This document shows, piece after piece, positions 24,905-35,999 of a stretch of 64,000 nucleotides of DNA. The DNA is taken from contig NC_064838.1 of NCBI RefSeq assembly GCF_024166365.1, positions 73,424,001 to 73,488,000 of the forward strand, written 5' to 3'. Made by a program: the position numbers and the translations under genes. The DNA comes from Elephas maximus indicus (Eukaryota > Chordata > Mammalia > Proboscidea > Elephantidae). The notes below the pieces were generated by a model that worked only from the letters and a program-made list of their open reading frames with translations, made no database searches and was not told the DNA's origin. Positions within the stretch are counted from its first letter, which is position 1; each line of letters opens with the position of its first letter.

Positions 24905-25394
24905 TATGTTGTTGTTGATGTCTTGCGCTGAATGTTGTTGTTGAGAGCAGTTGCTATTTAGTTGGTTTCCACTCAAAGTAACCTAATTTATAAGACAAAG
25001 AAATTTTCCCTGGTCCCATGCCATCCTAATGATTGTTGGTATGTTTGAGTCCGTTGTTGTGGTTATTGCGTCAATCCATCTTTTTGAGGGATTCCTTTAT
25101 TTTTGTGAGCTTCTACTTCACCTGACAGGACTTCTTTTCCTAGTGATGGGTCTTTCCAGATAATGTGTCCAAAGTAAGTAAGATGAAGTCTTGCCATCCT
25201 CATTCCTAAGGAACATTTCATTGTTTTATTGTAGGACTGATTTTTTTGTTCTTTTGTTAATCCATGGTACATTCAATATTCTTCACCAACACCACACTTC
25301 CACGCATCAGTACTTCTCCTGCCTTCTTTTTTCATTGTCCAGTTTTCACATTCACAGAGGTGAACAAAAAGACCACAGTGTTGAATAGAAGTAG
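24905..25394 (-). mobile_element. RTE (BovB-like) 3' end, reverse orientation
   Basis: On the minus strand 25063-25272 encodes LTYFGHIIWKDPSLGKEVL followed by GEVEAHKNKG. This is the C-terminal signature of RTE reverse transcriptases (FGH...E..LGK.EG...RGRP...W). The tail at 24905-25060 has the TTGTTG reverse of the CAACAA end. Upstream protein sequence continues to about 25394. Heavily mutated. Confidence 0.8.
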
Positions 25395-26770
25395 GGAAAA
25401 GAGATATCCTTGCCGTGTTCCTGATTTTATGGCAAAATCTTTCAGTCTTTCACCATTGAGTGTAATGTTAATTGTTGGCTTTTCACAACTGTCCTTTATC
25501 ATTTTAAGGAAGTGTACTGAGGTGAAGGAAATTCAGAGCTATATGACAGTATTGCACAACAAGCTATTTAATGGGGCCAACACATTGAAAGTCACATGCA
25601 AGGGGGTGGTCCCTGTAGCAGAAGGTCTGTCTTCCAGAGGCTAGAGTCACAGGTAGCATCAGAAGGAGAAGAGAGCAAGAAAGCTCCCAGGGGTGAGAAG
25701 CGATATCCTCCTGCAGCCAGGTGATAAGTCTCTGGGTCAGAGAGCCCTAAAAGCAGCAGAATCTTAGGGTCTTTATAACTACACAAATTTATCTTTTTTT
25801 TTTTTTTTTTTAGGACTAGCAGAAGTTGAGTCCAGTTTTGCAGGGTATGTAAAACAGGCAGGTCCTAAGTGGCTAAAAATCTGCTTATTTGGGCTATTTT
25901 TAAATCAGTTGGACATGTACAAGTTTGAGTTTCATGCCAGTTTTTTTTTTTTTTTCCATATAATACGCCTCAGCTTACTTGAAGAAGTAAATAACTTGGG
26001 GCTAATACACAGAGGCCATTTTTGACTCTCACACAATAGGAAGTTCCCTTTTATTCCTGATTTTTGAGTGTTTTTTTGTTAAATGTTTTTTCCTGCATCG
26101 GTTGATAGATCATCCCCCTCTCCCTACGTTCTATTAATGTGTTGCATTACACTGATTGACTTTTATATATGCTGTACTTGTGGGACAAAGCACACAGGGT
26201 TATGGCATATGGTCCTTTTAATATGCTGCTGGATTGGAGTTTTACTATTTTGTTGAGGATTTCCACAGATATTTCTATGCAATATTTTTTTCTGATGGCT
26301 TTGTCTGGCTAAATATCAGGATGCTGATAGCATCATGGATTGAGTTACAAATTATTCCTTCCTTTTAGTTTTTGGAAAAGTTTGAGAAACGTTGATGTTA
26401 ATTTCTATTTGATGCCTTCTTTATAATTTCTTTGTCATTATTGATATTCTCTATTCGTTGAGACATTCTCCTGTTTTCCTTTAGGTCTTTGACCACGTTT
26501 AACACAGTAGATTTAAACGATTTGCCTAGCAATTCTATGTCATTGGTTCTTCAGGGACTGCTTTCACCGTTTTTGTTTTTTTTTTTTCCTGTGAATTGGT
26601 TTTACTTCCTGTTTCTTGGCATGCCTAGTATTTTTGCCAAACACTGGGCTTTGTGAATTTTATGTGTTAACTCTGAAAAGCAGATTCTCCAGCCTACCTA
26701 GTGCTTGCTGTTATTGTTGAGGGCTGCGGTCATCTGTTTAGTGACATTTCCAAACTATTTATTTATTTGT
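25395..26770 (-). mobile_element. Old L1 fragment, reverse, split by an LTR-like insert
   Basis: The plus strand reads the reverse of L1 ORF2 and 3' sequence: AGATATCCTTGCCGTGTTCC, GTGTAATGTTAATTGTTGGC, and after the insert CCCTTTTATTCCTGATTTT, TATGCTGCTGGATTGGAGTT and TTTTGGAAAAGTTTGAGAAA. It fades near 26770. The two parts join across 25512/26038 within AGGAAG. Confidence 0.8.
25513..26037. mobile_element. Possible solo LTR inserted in the L1
   Basis: The L1 is interrupted by about 525 bp that starts TGTACTGAGG and ends near CTCTCACACA. AGGAAG lies on both sides (25507-25512 and 26038-26043). TG...CA-like ends with a 6-bp target repeat suit a solo LTR, although two extra bases lie between CA and the repeat. 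Two T runs (about 25794-25812 and 25939-25955) lie inside. The family is not recognised. Confidence 0.5.
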
Positions 26771-27586
26771 TTGTATGTATTTATTATTTTGCATAGACTG
26801 TTTTCGTTGCCATGTGTGGTCACTGAAGTCTATCTTCAGTTATTTTAGTGGTCAACCAGTGACCTGATAGAGACCTATTTTGGAGTCAAAAAGAGAAGAA
26901 AAAGAAAACTAAAAACCCTTTCCTGGTCATTGAAGATTGACTCTGAATTAGGTACTCTTTCAATGCTTAGCCAGGCCACCTACAATTGGGCCTTAGTCTA
27001 CACCTCCGTTTGTGCAGAGCCCAAAGATCTGCCAGAGGCTCAAACCTAGGGTCCTCTCAGGTCTTGTTTGAGCATGCATTCAACCTGGGTATGTACATTG
27101 GATCTCTGATCCTTCAGTACATTCAGTATCTCTACAAACAGTTTATTCTCCCATGCATCTGCCTCGTCAGCCTCTTCTTTTCCAGGCTATCAGGTTTGTC
27201 TGCTTCTTTCCCTGTTCTCCATTCCTTACCTAAGCTGGTTATGGCATTATATGTCTTTAAGGCTTTTGACAGACAGATACCACCTGGTAGCCACTCATGT
27301 CTGAGAGGAGTAAAGCCAAGGCCTATCTCAGAGCAGGTTTCTCTGGAACTACCAGATTGGTCAAAATAAACAACATTTTTAGAAAAAAGATCTGTCTTGT
27401 CCACACCCTGGCACCAGCAAGCCACACCAGGAATGTGGGCTGCTGTCTTCATGGCAGCTGCCAAGTGGAGAATGGGGGATAGTAGGTGAATAAACAAAAA
27501 TGCCACAATTTTTCATCAAAATTCAACAGCATCTTTTCTCATGAAGCACTTAATGTTTATTCTGTCAGGTTTTTTTCCCACTTATT
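26771..27586. other. Unassigned DNA
   Basis: A 127-aa plus-strand and an overlapping 124-aa minus-strand open frame (about 26986-27506) have no recognisable domain and look like chance frames in GC-richer sequence. No repeat named. Confidence 0.35.
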
Positions 27587-27597
27587 CATTGCTTCAG

Positions 27598-27769
27598 GGA
27601 AACCCTGGTGGCCTAGTGGTTAAGTGCTACAGCTGCTAACCAAAGGGTCGGCAGTTCGAAGCCTCCAGGCGCTCCTTGGAAACTCTATGGGGCAGTTCTA
27701 CTCTGTTCTATAGGGTCGCTATGAGTGGGAGTCGACTCGATGGCATTGGGTTTGGTTTTTGGTTTTTTT
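27598..27769 (+). mobile_element. AfroSINE, well preserved
   Basis: Complete, from GGAAACCCTGGTGGCCTAGT to GGGTTTGGTTTTTGGTTTTT. The exact target duplication TTCATTGCTTCAG flanks it (left ends at 27597, right ends at 27780). It is among the best kept copies and probably young. Confidence 0.96.
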
Positions 27770-27870
27770 CATTGCTTCAGTGGAGGGAATGAATCCTATA
27801 CCTTCTTAACACACCGTTTTCTGTAACATCCCCTCTCCTGATGTTTTTAAGTGGCCTTTCTCTTATTTCA

Positions 27871-28036
27871 GAAACACTGGTGGCATAGTGGTTAAGTGCT
27901 ATGGCTGCTAACCAAGAGGTCAGCAGTTCGAATCCACCAGACGCTCCTCGGAAACTCTATAGTGCAGCTCTACTCTGTCCTATAGGGTCGCTATGAGTTG
28001 CAATCGACTTGACGGGAGTGGGTTTGGTTTTCTGGT
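27871..28036 (+). mobile_element. AfroSINE, well preserved
   Basis: From GAAACACTGGTGGCATAGTG to GGGTTTGGTTTTCTGG, with the flanking duplication TTTCTCTTATTTCA on both sides. It lies only about 100 bp from the previous copy in the same orientation. The different duplications show two separate insertions. Confidence 0.96.
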
Positions 28037-28059
28037 TTTCTCTTATTTCAGTATTTGCT

Positions 28060-28570
28060 TGGTTGCTGTAAATATTTTAAAACTTCTAAATTTCTAAAAA
28101 AGTTGATTCTAACACTTTTTGCTTTGTCGTTGTTTCTGTGCAGGAACAGGCCCTCCACAGAAGCTATCTGAGGCTATCAACTTGGTCATTTTCATTGACA
28201 TTATCCACATCTCATTTTTTAAAAATATACACAGATATACAATTGATCCAACAACTTTCACTGAAATGTGTATCCTTTTATCACTCCCCATACAAGCACC
28301 TGACATATGTGACTCATCATTGTACACATATGTGTGCATCTGAATTATGTATTCTCTTCCATTGGTCTATAATTATATCAATACAAATTTTTGATATCAC
28401 ATAGAATGATGCATCTCATTTTATTATTTTAAAAATTCCCTTTGAGCTATTACTGTTTTTTGCATCATTTTATATAAATTCTATAGCCAACTTGTAAATT
28501 AAACACGCACACATGCACACACTGATGGGATTCTAATGGGGATTATATTGAATTTATGTAATAATTGAAA
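28060..28570 (-). mobile_element. Old L1 fragment, reverse orientation
   Basis: Contains CTTCCATTGGTCTATAATTA and GATGGGATTCTAATGGGGAT-like blocks, which are the reverse of conserved L1 ORF2 C-terminal sequence. Strongly diverged. Confidence 0.6.
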
Positions 28571-29190
28571 TGATTTATTTTTTCATTGTTCAGTATAATT
28601 CATGGATAATGCACTTAAATATAATTGTTTCATTACAAGTAAGTATGGGTAGCAGCTAGGGGGAGGCATGAGGAATCTTCTCAAGTGCTAATAATATGTT
28701 ACTACTTTCATATAGGTTTGTTCAATTTGCGATAATCTGATTAGTTGTGAATGTACTGTATATGGATTTCTTTATTCTGTATAACTTACACAAATCATCC
28801 TTCAAATTGCTATTTACTTAAAAAAAGTTTGTTAGCTATAGCTATTGAAGTTTAGGCATCGTGTTTAGTCAGGTTTAGGCTCTATTGGAACTCAAAAGCA
28901 TGAAAATGGTCAAAAATACTACAAAAATTAATCACAATAATAAAAGATCAAGGATGTATAAAACTCTGAGGCCAAGATCAAGAAGCTGGGGAGGAGATTA
29001 CCTGAAACTTGAAGCTAGCAACTGGACATGCAACCATATACTTCACTGACTGATGTGGTCTGCAGATGTGAACTTTCATGCAATCTGTGTGAAAAATATT
29101 TAAATATGTTAAAATTCATTAAATTTGAATGCACATTTATTAAAATATGGATTTATTATTTTCGTTTTTGATAAATTAGAATTTCAAACT
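28571..29190. other. Unassigned AT-rich DNA
   Basis: No named repeat or gene seen. Confidence 0.4.
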
Positions 29191-29610
29191 TTATGTAAAA
29201 CACAAATGGTTTACACACTTAAGTAATTTCACCACCAATTCCATTCATAGATATATACAAAATACAAACTCTTGTTTATGGGAAACAGGAGACAAATGCA
29301 ACAATGTTTATAAGTGCATTGTATATAATAGTAGACAACTAGAAATAAAACAAGCATCTATCAGCAACAACACCAACAACAAAAAATGGATAAATGTGTA
29401 GTATAGTCTTAAAATAGAATGCCATTCAATAATAAAATAGAATGGGCTGTCATTTCATTCAACCTGGAGCGTTAGTAATGTCAACTGAAAAAACAATTTT
29501 CAAAAAGATTATCTACAACTTAAGGCCCCTTTATTAAGTTCTACAGCATCTAAAAATATTTTCTAATACCCTATGAATTCTATATTATAATTATAGCAAG
29601 AGAATTAAAA
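29191..29610 (+). mobile_element. Old L1 3' fragment
   Basis: Follows the end of L1 ORF2: CACCAATTCCATTCATAGAT, AACAATGTTTATAAGTGCAT, AATGGATAAATGTGTAGTAT and CAACCTGGAGCGTTAGTAAT. Diverged and non-coding. Confidence 0.65.
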
Positions 29611-29635
29611 AACCAAAAATTCAGAATGATGGTGG

Positions 29636-29940
29636 AGGTATAGGAGGATATGAGGAGTCCCTGGATGGTGGGAACAGTTAACATAGTCACTGCTAACTGA
29701 AACCTTGGTGGTTCGAGTCTACCCAGAGGTATAGGAGGATATGAAGAGTCCCTGGATGGAGCGAACAGTTAACATAGTCACTGCTAACTGAAAGCTTGGT
29801 GGTTCGAGTCTACCCAGAGGCACCTCAGGAGAATGGATTGGTGATCCACATTAGAAAAATAAGCCGTTGAAAACCCTACCAAGAACAGTTCTACTCTGAC
29901 ACACATGGGGTCGCCATGAGTTGGAGGAGCACTAAAGATA
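29636..29940 (+). mobile_element. AfroSINE subtype with a 91-bp duplicated head
   Basis: The tRNA-like head GAGTCCCTGGATGGTGGGAA ... GGTGGTTCGAGTCTACCCAG occurs twice in tandem (29636-29726 and 29727-29817, period 91). A single body follows with AACAGTTCTACTCTGACACA and GGGTCGCCATGAGTTGGA. The GTTCGAGTCTACCC motif resembles a tRNA B box. The subtype differs from the short AfroSINEs in the middle section. Confidence 0.85.
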
Positions 29941-30414
29941 AATTTACTATTTTAGTTGTTGGGTTGGGTGGTGAACTTACAGGTATACACTATATTATAA
30001 ACAAACTGACCGAAGTAAGGCATTCATAGACCAATAAACACATTTTGTCTTGAACCAAAAATGAGTGTTCCTAAAGGCCATTACATATAATTACTATTAA
30101 AATTATTGACAATGGATCCAAAAAAATCTTGTCAGTGAATCTCTAAAATATTTCACAGAAATATACACTTTCTTCCAATACCATTGTTCATGCACTGATG
30201 GCACACTGGTTGTATTTTGCTCTCATGGTTTATATCCCACTTTATATTTAGCAGCAAGTAGTTTAGCAACCCACTGCATTATTTATTATCAACACTCAGA
30301 CTCTAAGAAGTTTTCATATATTACTGATTGGAAAATAAATGATTAAATCCACTTTGGATAACGCTAAAAAAAAAAAAATTTTTTTTTATTAGAGCTAAAC
30401 ATGTGCCTAATTTA

Positions 30415-30700
30415 TGACCAAGCCAATTTCAATTTAGGTATATGTACAAGAGAATTGAGTTCACGTATTCTCAAAAAACACTTGTACAGGAAGCTTTATG
30501 GTAGTTTTATTCATTATAGTCAAACATTTCTGACATCAGCATGGAAATAATTATTCTAAGCCATATGATGGAATTCAGCTTTGTAATAAAAATGATGGAG
30601 ACACTCAAAAACATGGTTAAACCTTTTAAACATGTTTAGGAAAAGAAGCCAGACATCAAAGAGAACTTATTTTCTGATTTAAAAGTTTCGACTCAATGGT
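30415..30700 (+). mobile_element. L1 3' fragment in duplication copy 1
   Basis: Reads CTTGTACAGGAAGCTTTATG, TATTCATTATAGTCAAACAT, then GAAGCCAGACATCAAAGAGA, the end of L1 ORF2. It is shared with 39945-40225, so it predates the duplication. Confidence 0.65.
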
Positions 30701-30799
30701 GATGAGAAATAAGAGCTTCTATTTAATGGTGATAGAAGCCAGAATAATGATTGTAATTGTGGGCCTAAGGCATTAACATGAAAGTAGCATAAGGGATGA

Positions 30800-31490
30800 C
30801 GAATGATGAAATGCTCCACCTGTGGTTTCCCTCAAGCTGTAATGATGACAGTTCCACACTTCCAGTTGTTAATGTCAAGTTTTAGCCCAATTCTGAAAGC
30901 TTCTTATTTCGTAGTATTTCACATCCCATGTGTCCACAAAACTCAAATGTCTGCTTTCTCCCAGTCTCCGGAATCTGCCCAGTCTTTGCCTCTCCACTAA
31001 TATCACCTTGGTCCAAGGTAATATCTTGTCACAGCTGGACTACTGCAATGGCTTTCTTCTGCTCACATCAATTCTCTACCACAACTCTGCAAAGGTAGCC
31101 CATTGTTTTAGGTTCAAAGCCACAGTCCTCACATCGGCTCCAAAACATATACCTATTTTCTGTGTCTCACCAATTTACTCCTTGATCTTTTGTGACTATG
31201 CTGGGCATGTCCCCACCTCAGGGAATTCTCACTTGTTCTTTGCTCTTCCCAGAACATTCATCCACAGATATCCACTTGTCTCTTGTCCTCGACTCCTTTT
31301 AGTTTTTGACAAATGTTGCATTCTTGGTTCTCCCTTCTCTGTTTGACTTAACATTGCAAATATCCTTTGTTTTCCCGATTCCAATTTTCCACTTAGTTCT
31401 TCTTCATGGTGATTAATACTTTTTGGTAAAAAACATACAGAGTTAAAGCATTAAAGCCCTTGTTCAATGAATGAATAAATAAATGGTTGT
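30800..31490 (+). mobile_element. L2 LINE 3' fragment (copy 1)
   Basis: Order matches the L2 3' end: GTAATGATGACAGTTCCACA, CAGCTGGACTACTGCAATGG, CAGAACATTCATCCACAGAT and the AATGAATGAATAAATAAATG end. About 120 bp near 31428 is missing relative to the second copy (40345-41170). The 138-aa open frame here is a relic of L2, not a gene. Confidence 0.75.
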
Positions 31491-31878
31491 ATACGTTTTG
31501 CTCTATATTATAGTTTGGTCATCATATGTATTTTCCTGATATTATGTATTATATGATAAGTTATATTTCATGTGCATTTTATTTCAGAATATTAAAAAAG
31601 GTACTAAAAATTTGTTATGACATGGGAGCATTGTGTTGACAGGGATTAAATCTATTGCTTTAAAAGATAAAGTTGATAATGGCAACCATTCTCTTGCTTT
31701 TACACAGCAAATCCACCCAGTTCCAATAACAATGCTTTACTTATTTCTGAAAAGTGGAGAAACCAAGGCATTATTACATTTATTTATTTTGTAAACATTT
31801 CTTTGGGCTTACATATCTCTAGACAATAGGCTAATCAAATCATGTTGTTCAGTCTCAAACTATAAAGGGTTCCTAAAG

Positions 31879-32808
31879 TCATATTTTCTGTACAAATATC
31901 CATTTTCCCAGCACTCTTCTCATGGCCCCCATGACCTCCTTATTCCTCAGACTGTAGATAAATGGGTTCAGAAGAGGTGTAACGATACTGTAAAACACCG
32001 CCACCACTTTATCTTCCTCAGGGTAATGCAAGGAATGTGGCTTGTATAGGTAAAGAGAGTAGTCCCATAGAATAGGCTTGCCACAATCAGATGAGAGGAA
32101 CACGTGGAGATGGCTTAGTCTGCCCTTTACCTGAACTCATCATTCTTATGCCCGCATAAGAAGCCAAAATGGCTATGAATGGTAGTAGCGAATGATAAGG
32201 CCACTAAAGAGGACAGTATACTCATACTGGGAGGTGTCCTGACACACCAAAGGCAATAGAGATGGAACTTCACAGAAAAAGTGATTAACGATCCGAGATC
32301 TGCAGAATGGAAGTTGAAATACATACAGTGTATGTATTAAAGCATTGATAGAACTACTGGCCCATGCACATGTGACCATGGACAAACAGATCGTCTTGCT
32401 CATGAGCACAGGATAATGTAAAGGGTGACAGATTGCTATGTATCTATCATAAGACATGAAACCAAGAAGAAGAGCTTCTGTTCCACCAAGAGTCAAAAAC
32501 AGAAAGGTTTGAATCTCACAACCTAAAAAAGTAATGGTCTTACTATTTGACAGGAAGTTTGCTGCCATCTTGGGTACTGTGGTGGAGATGTACATCATGT
32601 CAATGAAGGAGAGCTGACTGAGGAGGAAGTACATGGGAGTGTGGAGCAGCGTGTCCAATCGGATGAGGTGGATCAGTATGATATTTCCCATCAAAGCCAC
32701 TGAGAAGATGACAGTAATGGCAACGAAGAGTATCTTGTTCATTTGGCCATATTGGAAAAGGCCAAGATATATAAACTCTGCTCCAAAAGTTTGATTTTCT
32801 GTCTTCAT
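31879..32808 (-). pseudogene. OR2AK2: OR2AK2-like olfactory receptor pseudogene, copy 1
   Basis: The first 200-odd residues are intact: NQT glycosylation site (5-7), LHTPMYF (55-61), Cys97, [15 protein letters not shown] (118-132), [16 protein letters not shown] and [10 protein letters not shown]. They closely match what I recall of human OR2AK2 ([19 protein letters not shown]). In TM5 a one-base deletion at 32189/32190 (relative to copy 2) shifts the frame. Downstream there is a roughly 12-base deletion near the TM5-TM6 loop and at least two more single-base deletions near TM6. The C-terminus ([19 protein letters not shown], ...[15 protein letters not shown]) then reads in another frame to the TGA at 31879. 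A normal protein cannot be made. The orthology call is strong for subfamily, less so for exact gene. Confidence 0.9.
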
Positions 32809-32946
32809 GGCTTAAATCAAAACAAAGCAGACCATATCTGAAAATTCCCTGTAACAACACTGACCTTTGAGAGAAAACAAAATGATTATTAAATGCAGTA
32901 GAATTCCCTTTAATCAGCTTAGGTGACTGTCTCTCCCTGTTTTTAT

Positions 32947-33127
32947 ACAGGAAACCCTGGTAGTGTAGTAGTTAAGTGCAACGACTGCTAACCAAAAGGT
33001 CAGCAGTTTGAATGCACCAGGCACTCCTTGGAAACTCTATAGGGCAGTTTTTCTCTGTGCTATTTTTTATAGGGTACTATAGGTCAGAATCAATTCAACA
33101 GCAATGGGTTTGGTTTTGGGTTTTTAT
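32947..33127 (+). mobile_element. AfroSINE only in duplication copy 1
   Basis: From GGAAACCCTGGTAGTGTAGT to GGGTTTGGTTTTGGG, with TTTTTAT-type flanks. The matching place in copy 2 (about 42655) has no insert, so it arrived after the duplication. A TATTTTTTATAGGGTACTAT segment shows a local expansion of the CCTATAGGGT block. Confidence 0.92.
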
Positions 33128-33604
33128 GCACTGAATCTGTGTCTATTGAGCAATGGGCATTTTGAAAAAATAAAATAAAAATAACGTTTCTTTAAAATTG
33201 ATCACAGAATAAAAATATAATATGGGGATAAAACGTTTAGATGATTTGCCATCATGAGTTATTACTCCCCTTGTAAATATCTTCATGATGATAGACTAGA
33301 GACATGTTCACGTGTTGTGAAAAAATCTTTCACTCAATTCCTTCATATATATAGTTTAGAATTGCACTGTTGGTTAAACATGGTATAATATTCTTTAAAA
33401 AAAATTTCTTGACTCCATTTTTCAATTTTGAATTTGTATTGGCTACACTTTATACATTGTAAGAAAAAAAAATTTTTTTAATTATATTAACATTTGTGGG
33501 TCAGGAATATTTTAGCTCTTCTAAATGAATTGGTGGTTATATAGATAACATCTGTAAGTGTAAATGGGAATTCATTGACAAAGCCCTCCAAAAAAAAAGA
33601 TCGA

Positions 33605-33891
<287 letters not shown>

Positions 33892-34217
33892 ATGCCATAC
33901 CTAAGGGATGGTTGGAGAATGAATCATTAAAATAGAAGTTAAAAATTATTCATCTAAATTTAACTCAAGAAGCATGTCAAAAATGGCATTTTTAATTTTA
34001 CTTAGTCCTGTTATATTAATTGGGGAAATTTACATTTAAACTGCACTTGGAAGAAGTGGCAATTAGTAAAAGTTTATCACTTGCTGCTCAATCAGGATAT
34101 GAAATCAAAAGACTACTGATGGCTTTTTTAAAATTCAGAAGTTTTGGATAATTCTTATTGCAGAACAACGTTAAGAAATAGAAAATAGTTTCAATTAAAA
34201 ACTAGCCAACTTTAATA

Positions 34218-34345
34218 TAAAACCCCTTGTTGTTGAGTTAATTCCGATTCACAGAGACCCTATAGGACAGAGTAGAATTGCCCCATAGGGTTTCCAAGGA
34301 GTGGCTGGTAGACGCGAACTGCCAACCCTTTGGTTAGCAGCAAAG
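34218..34345 (-). mobile_element. AfroSINE, reverse, truncated, copy 1 only
   Basis: Reads GTTGAGTTAATTCCGATTCA, ACCCTATAGGACAGAGTAGA and AACCCTTTGGTTAGCAGCAA, then stops. It is absent at the paired place in copy 2 (about 43422). Confidence 0.9.
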
Positions 34346-35835
34346 CACAAAATTAACTGACAATAACAATTGTTGATTATACACATGCAAGTACTAATAC
34401 AATTCTGGCATATAAAATTCAAGGACTCATCATCAGTTATATTTACCATTAACTTGACTATACTTGGTCCAAGATGCAGTCACATGAACAAACCAAAATG
34501 TAAGTCTTCGTTCAGTAAATGCCTGTCCTTCTCAGAAGCCGAAATGTAAACTAACCAGTTAGGACTTGCCTGCTGGGCTTAACCTAGTTCAGAATGTCCC
34601 ATTAATCCCTTCTTTTTTTCCATCACCAGAAATCTGTTGAAAATGAAACTTCTACAAGATTAATTTGTATATGAGCTCATAAACTATATCTGCTATTCAT
34701 GAATTGGGAAGCTATTGTCTGAAACTTCCTATTCATGAATTGCAAATAAAGCTTATAAGTTCATATGCAAATTTAATCTAGTAGAAATTTTATTTTTTAC
34801 ATTATCTATAGTCAGCCAAGTTTGTATAAACTAAGGCATACTTTTTTTTTTTTTGAACTAACAATATCACGTTAGGAATTTTCATTGTATAAAAAATTTG
34901 TAGAAGTATAGTAAACTTAATATATTTTACAGAAGCAATTTGGAATGATGAGTACACGATAAAAACAGATAAGGGAACTAAAAAATATCAGCTTGGTGAG
35001 ATAATGTGCATGTATTCAAAATCAGTTATGAAAACTAGACAGCTACACATTATATATAGAAATATATATGCACATGCATGTATGCATATATATTTCACTT
35101 GAAATAAAACAATTTACAAAGTATTTTAATTCAACTGCAAAGATTCTCACCACAAATTTGTATCGCTTGAAATAGTTTACAACCTTTCACCATTCCAATA
35201 ATATTGTTGAATATGACTATGCCTTGAACATAATACAAAGTGGCAAGGCAAAAATAAGAAAGAAACATTTTTTTCTACCCCAATCAAGACTACTAGTGAC
35301 GCTTCCAGGGCCATGCTGCCCAGTAGGGGTTGCACTGGACCTTCAAACCCTACCCTTTTCTCGCTTTACAAAGACACGTCTCTTACCTTGCTCTTTTGTG
35401 ATTGCTGTCCTAAGAAAATTTAAAATCAATATATGGCCAAATTAATCTCAGATAACATACCTGGATATTCAACTTTTGCAGAGATCACCCAAATGTAATG
35501 TGGATAATCTAGCCAGCCCAGAAATTGCCCAAATCAAAGGAAATGGGCATGCAAGAAAAATACTATTCACTCTACATAATTTTTCAAATAAAACACATTC
35601 CTTTAAATAGTGTCCCTGAGATTAGTTGTATATTGATCTTTTTGACACGAATTGTAGCAAAGTATTCAAGGTATTATAATATTTTAGGTTAAATTCAGAG
35701 TAATAAATGGCCCAAAAGAGTTATTTGAAATCTGAATGGTTGTTATTATGAACAAGACTGCTTTAACTCTAGCAGGCCATGTTTTTAAAACTGAAAAATC
35801 AGCCACCGTGTTGAAAACCATATTCTTTTTCATTA

Positions 35836-35993
35836 GAAACCCACTGCCATCGAGTTGATTCCGACTCATAGCAACCCTATCGGACAGAGCAGAACTGCCC
35901 CATAGAGTTTCTAAGGAGCGCCTGGCAGATTTGAATTGCCGACCTCTTGGTTAGCAGCTGTAGCACTTAACCACTACGCCACCAGGGTTTCCA
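35836..35993 (-). mobile_element. AfroSINE, reverse, copy 1 only
   Basis: Complete in reverse, from CCACTGCCATCGAGTTGATT to TACGCCACCAGGGTTTCC, with a short TTAGA repeat on both sides. Copy 2 has the empty site at about 47440 (TTCATTAGATGTGTAGACAT). Confidence 0.94.
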
Positions 35994-35999
35994 GTTAGA

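Noticed and set aside
26986..27506. Overlapping 127-aa and 124-aa frames as a possible host gene
   Set aside because: No recognisable domain, splice structure or conservation signal, and frames are open on both strands by chance.
30364..30390. A-run/T-run inverted pair as a terminator hairpin
   Set aside because: A simple homopolymer pair in AT-rich mammalian DNA. A similar one occurs in the L1 at 22546-22567. No transcription context.
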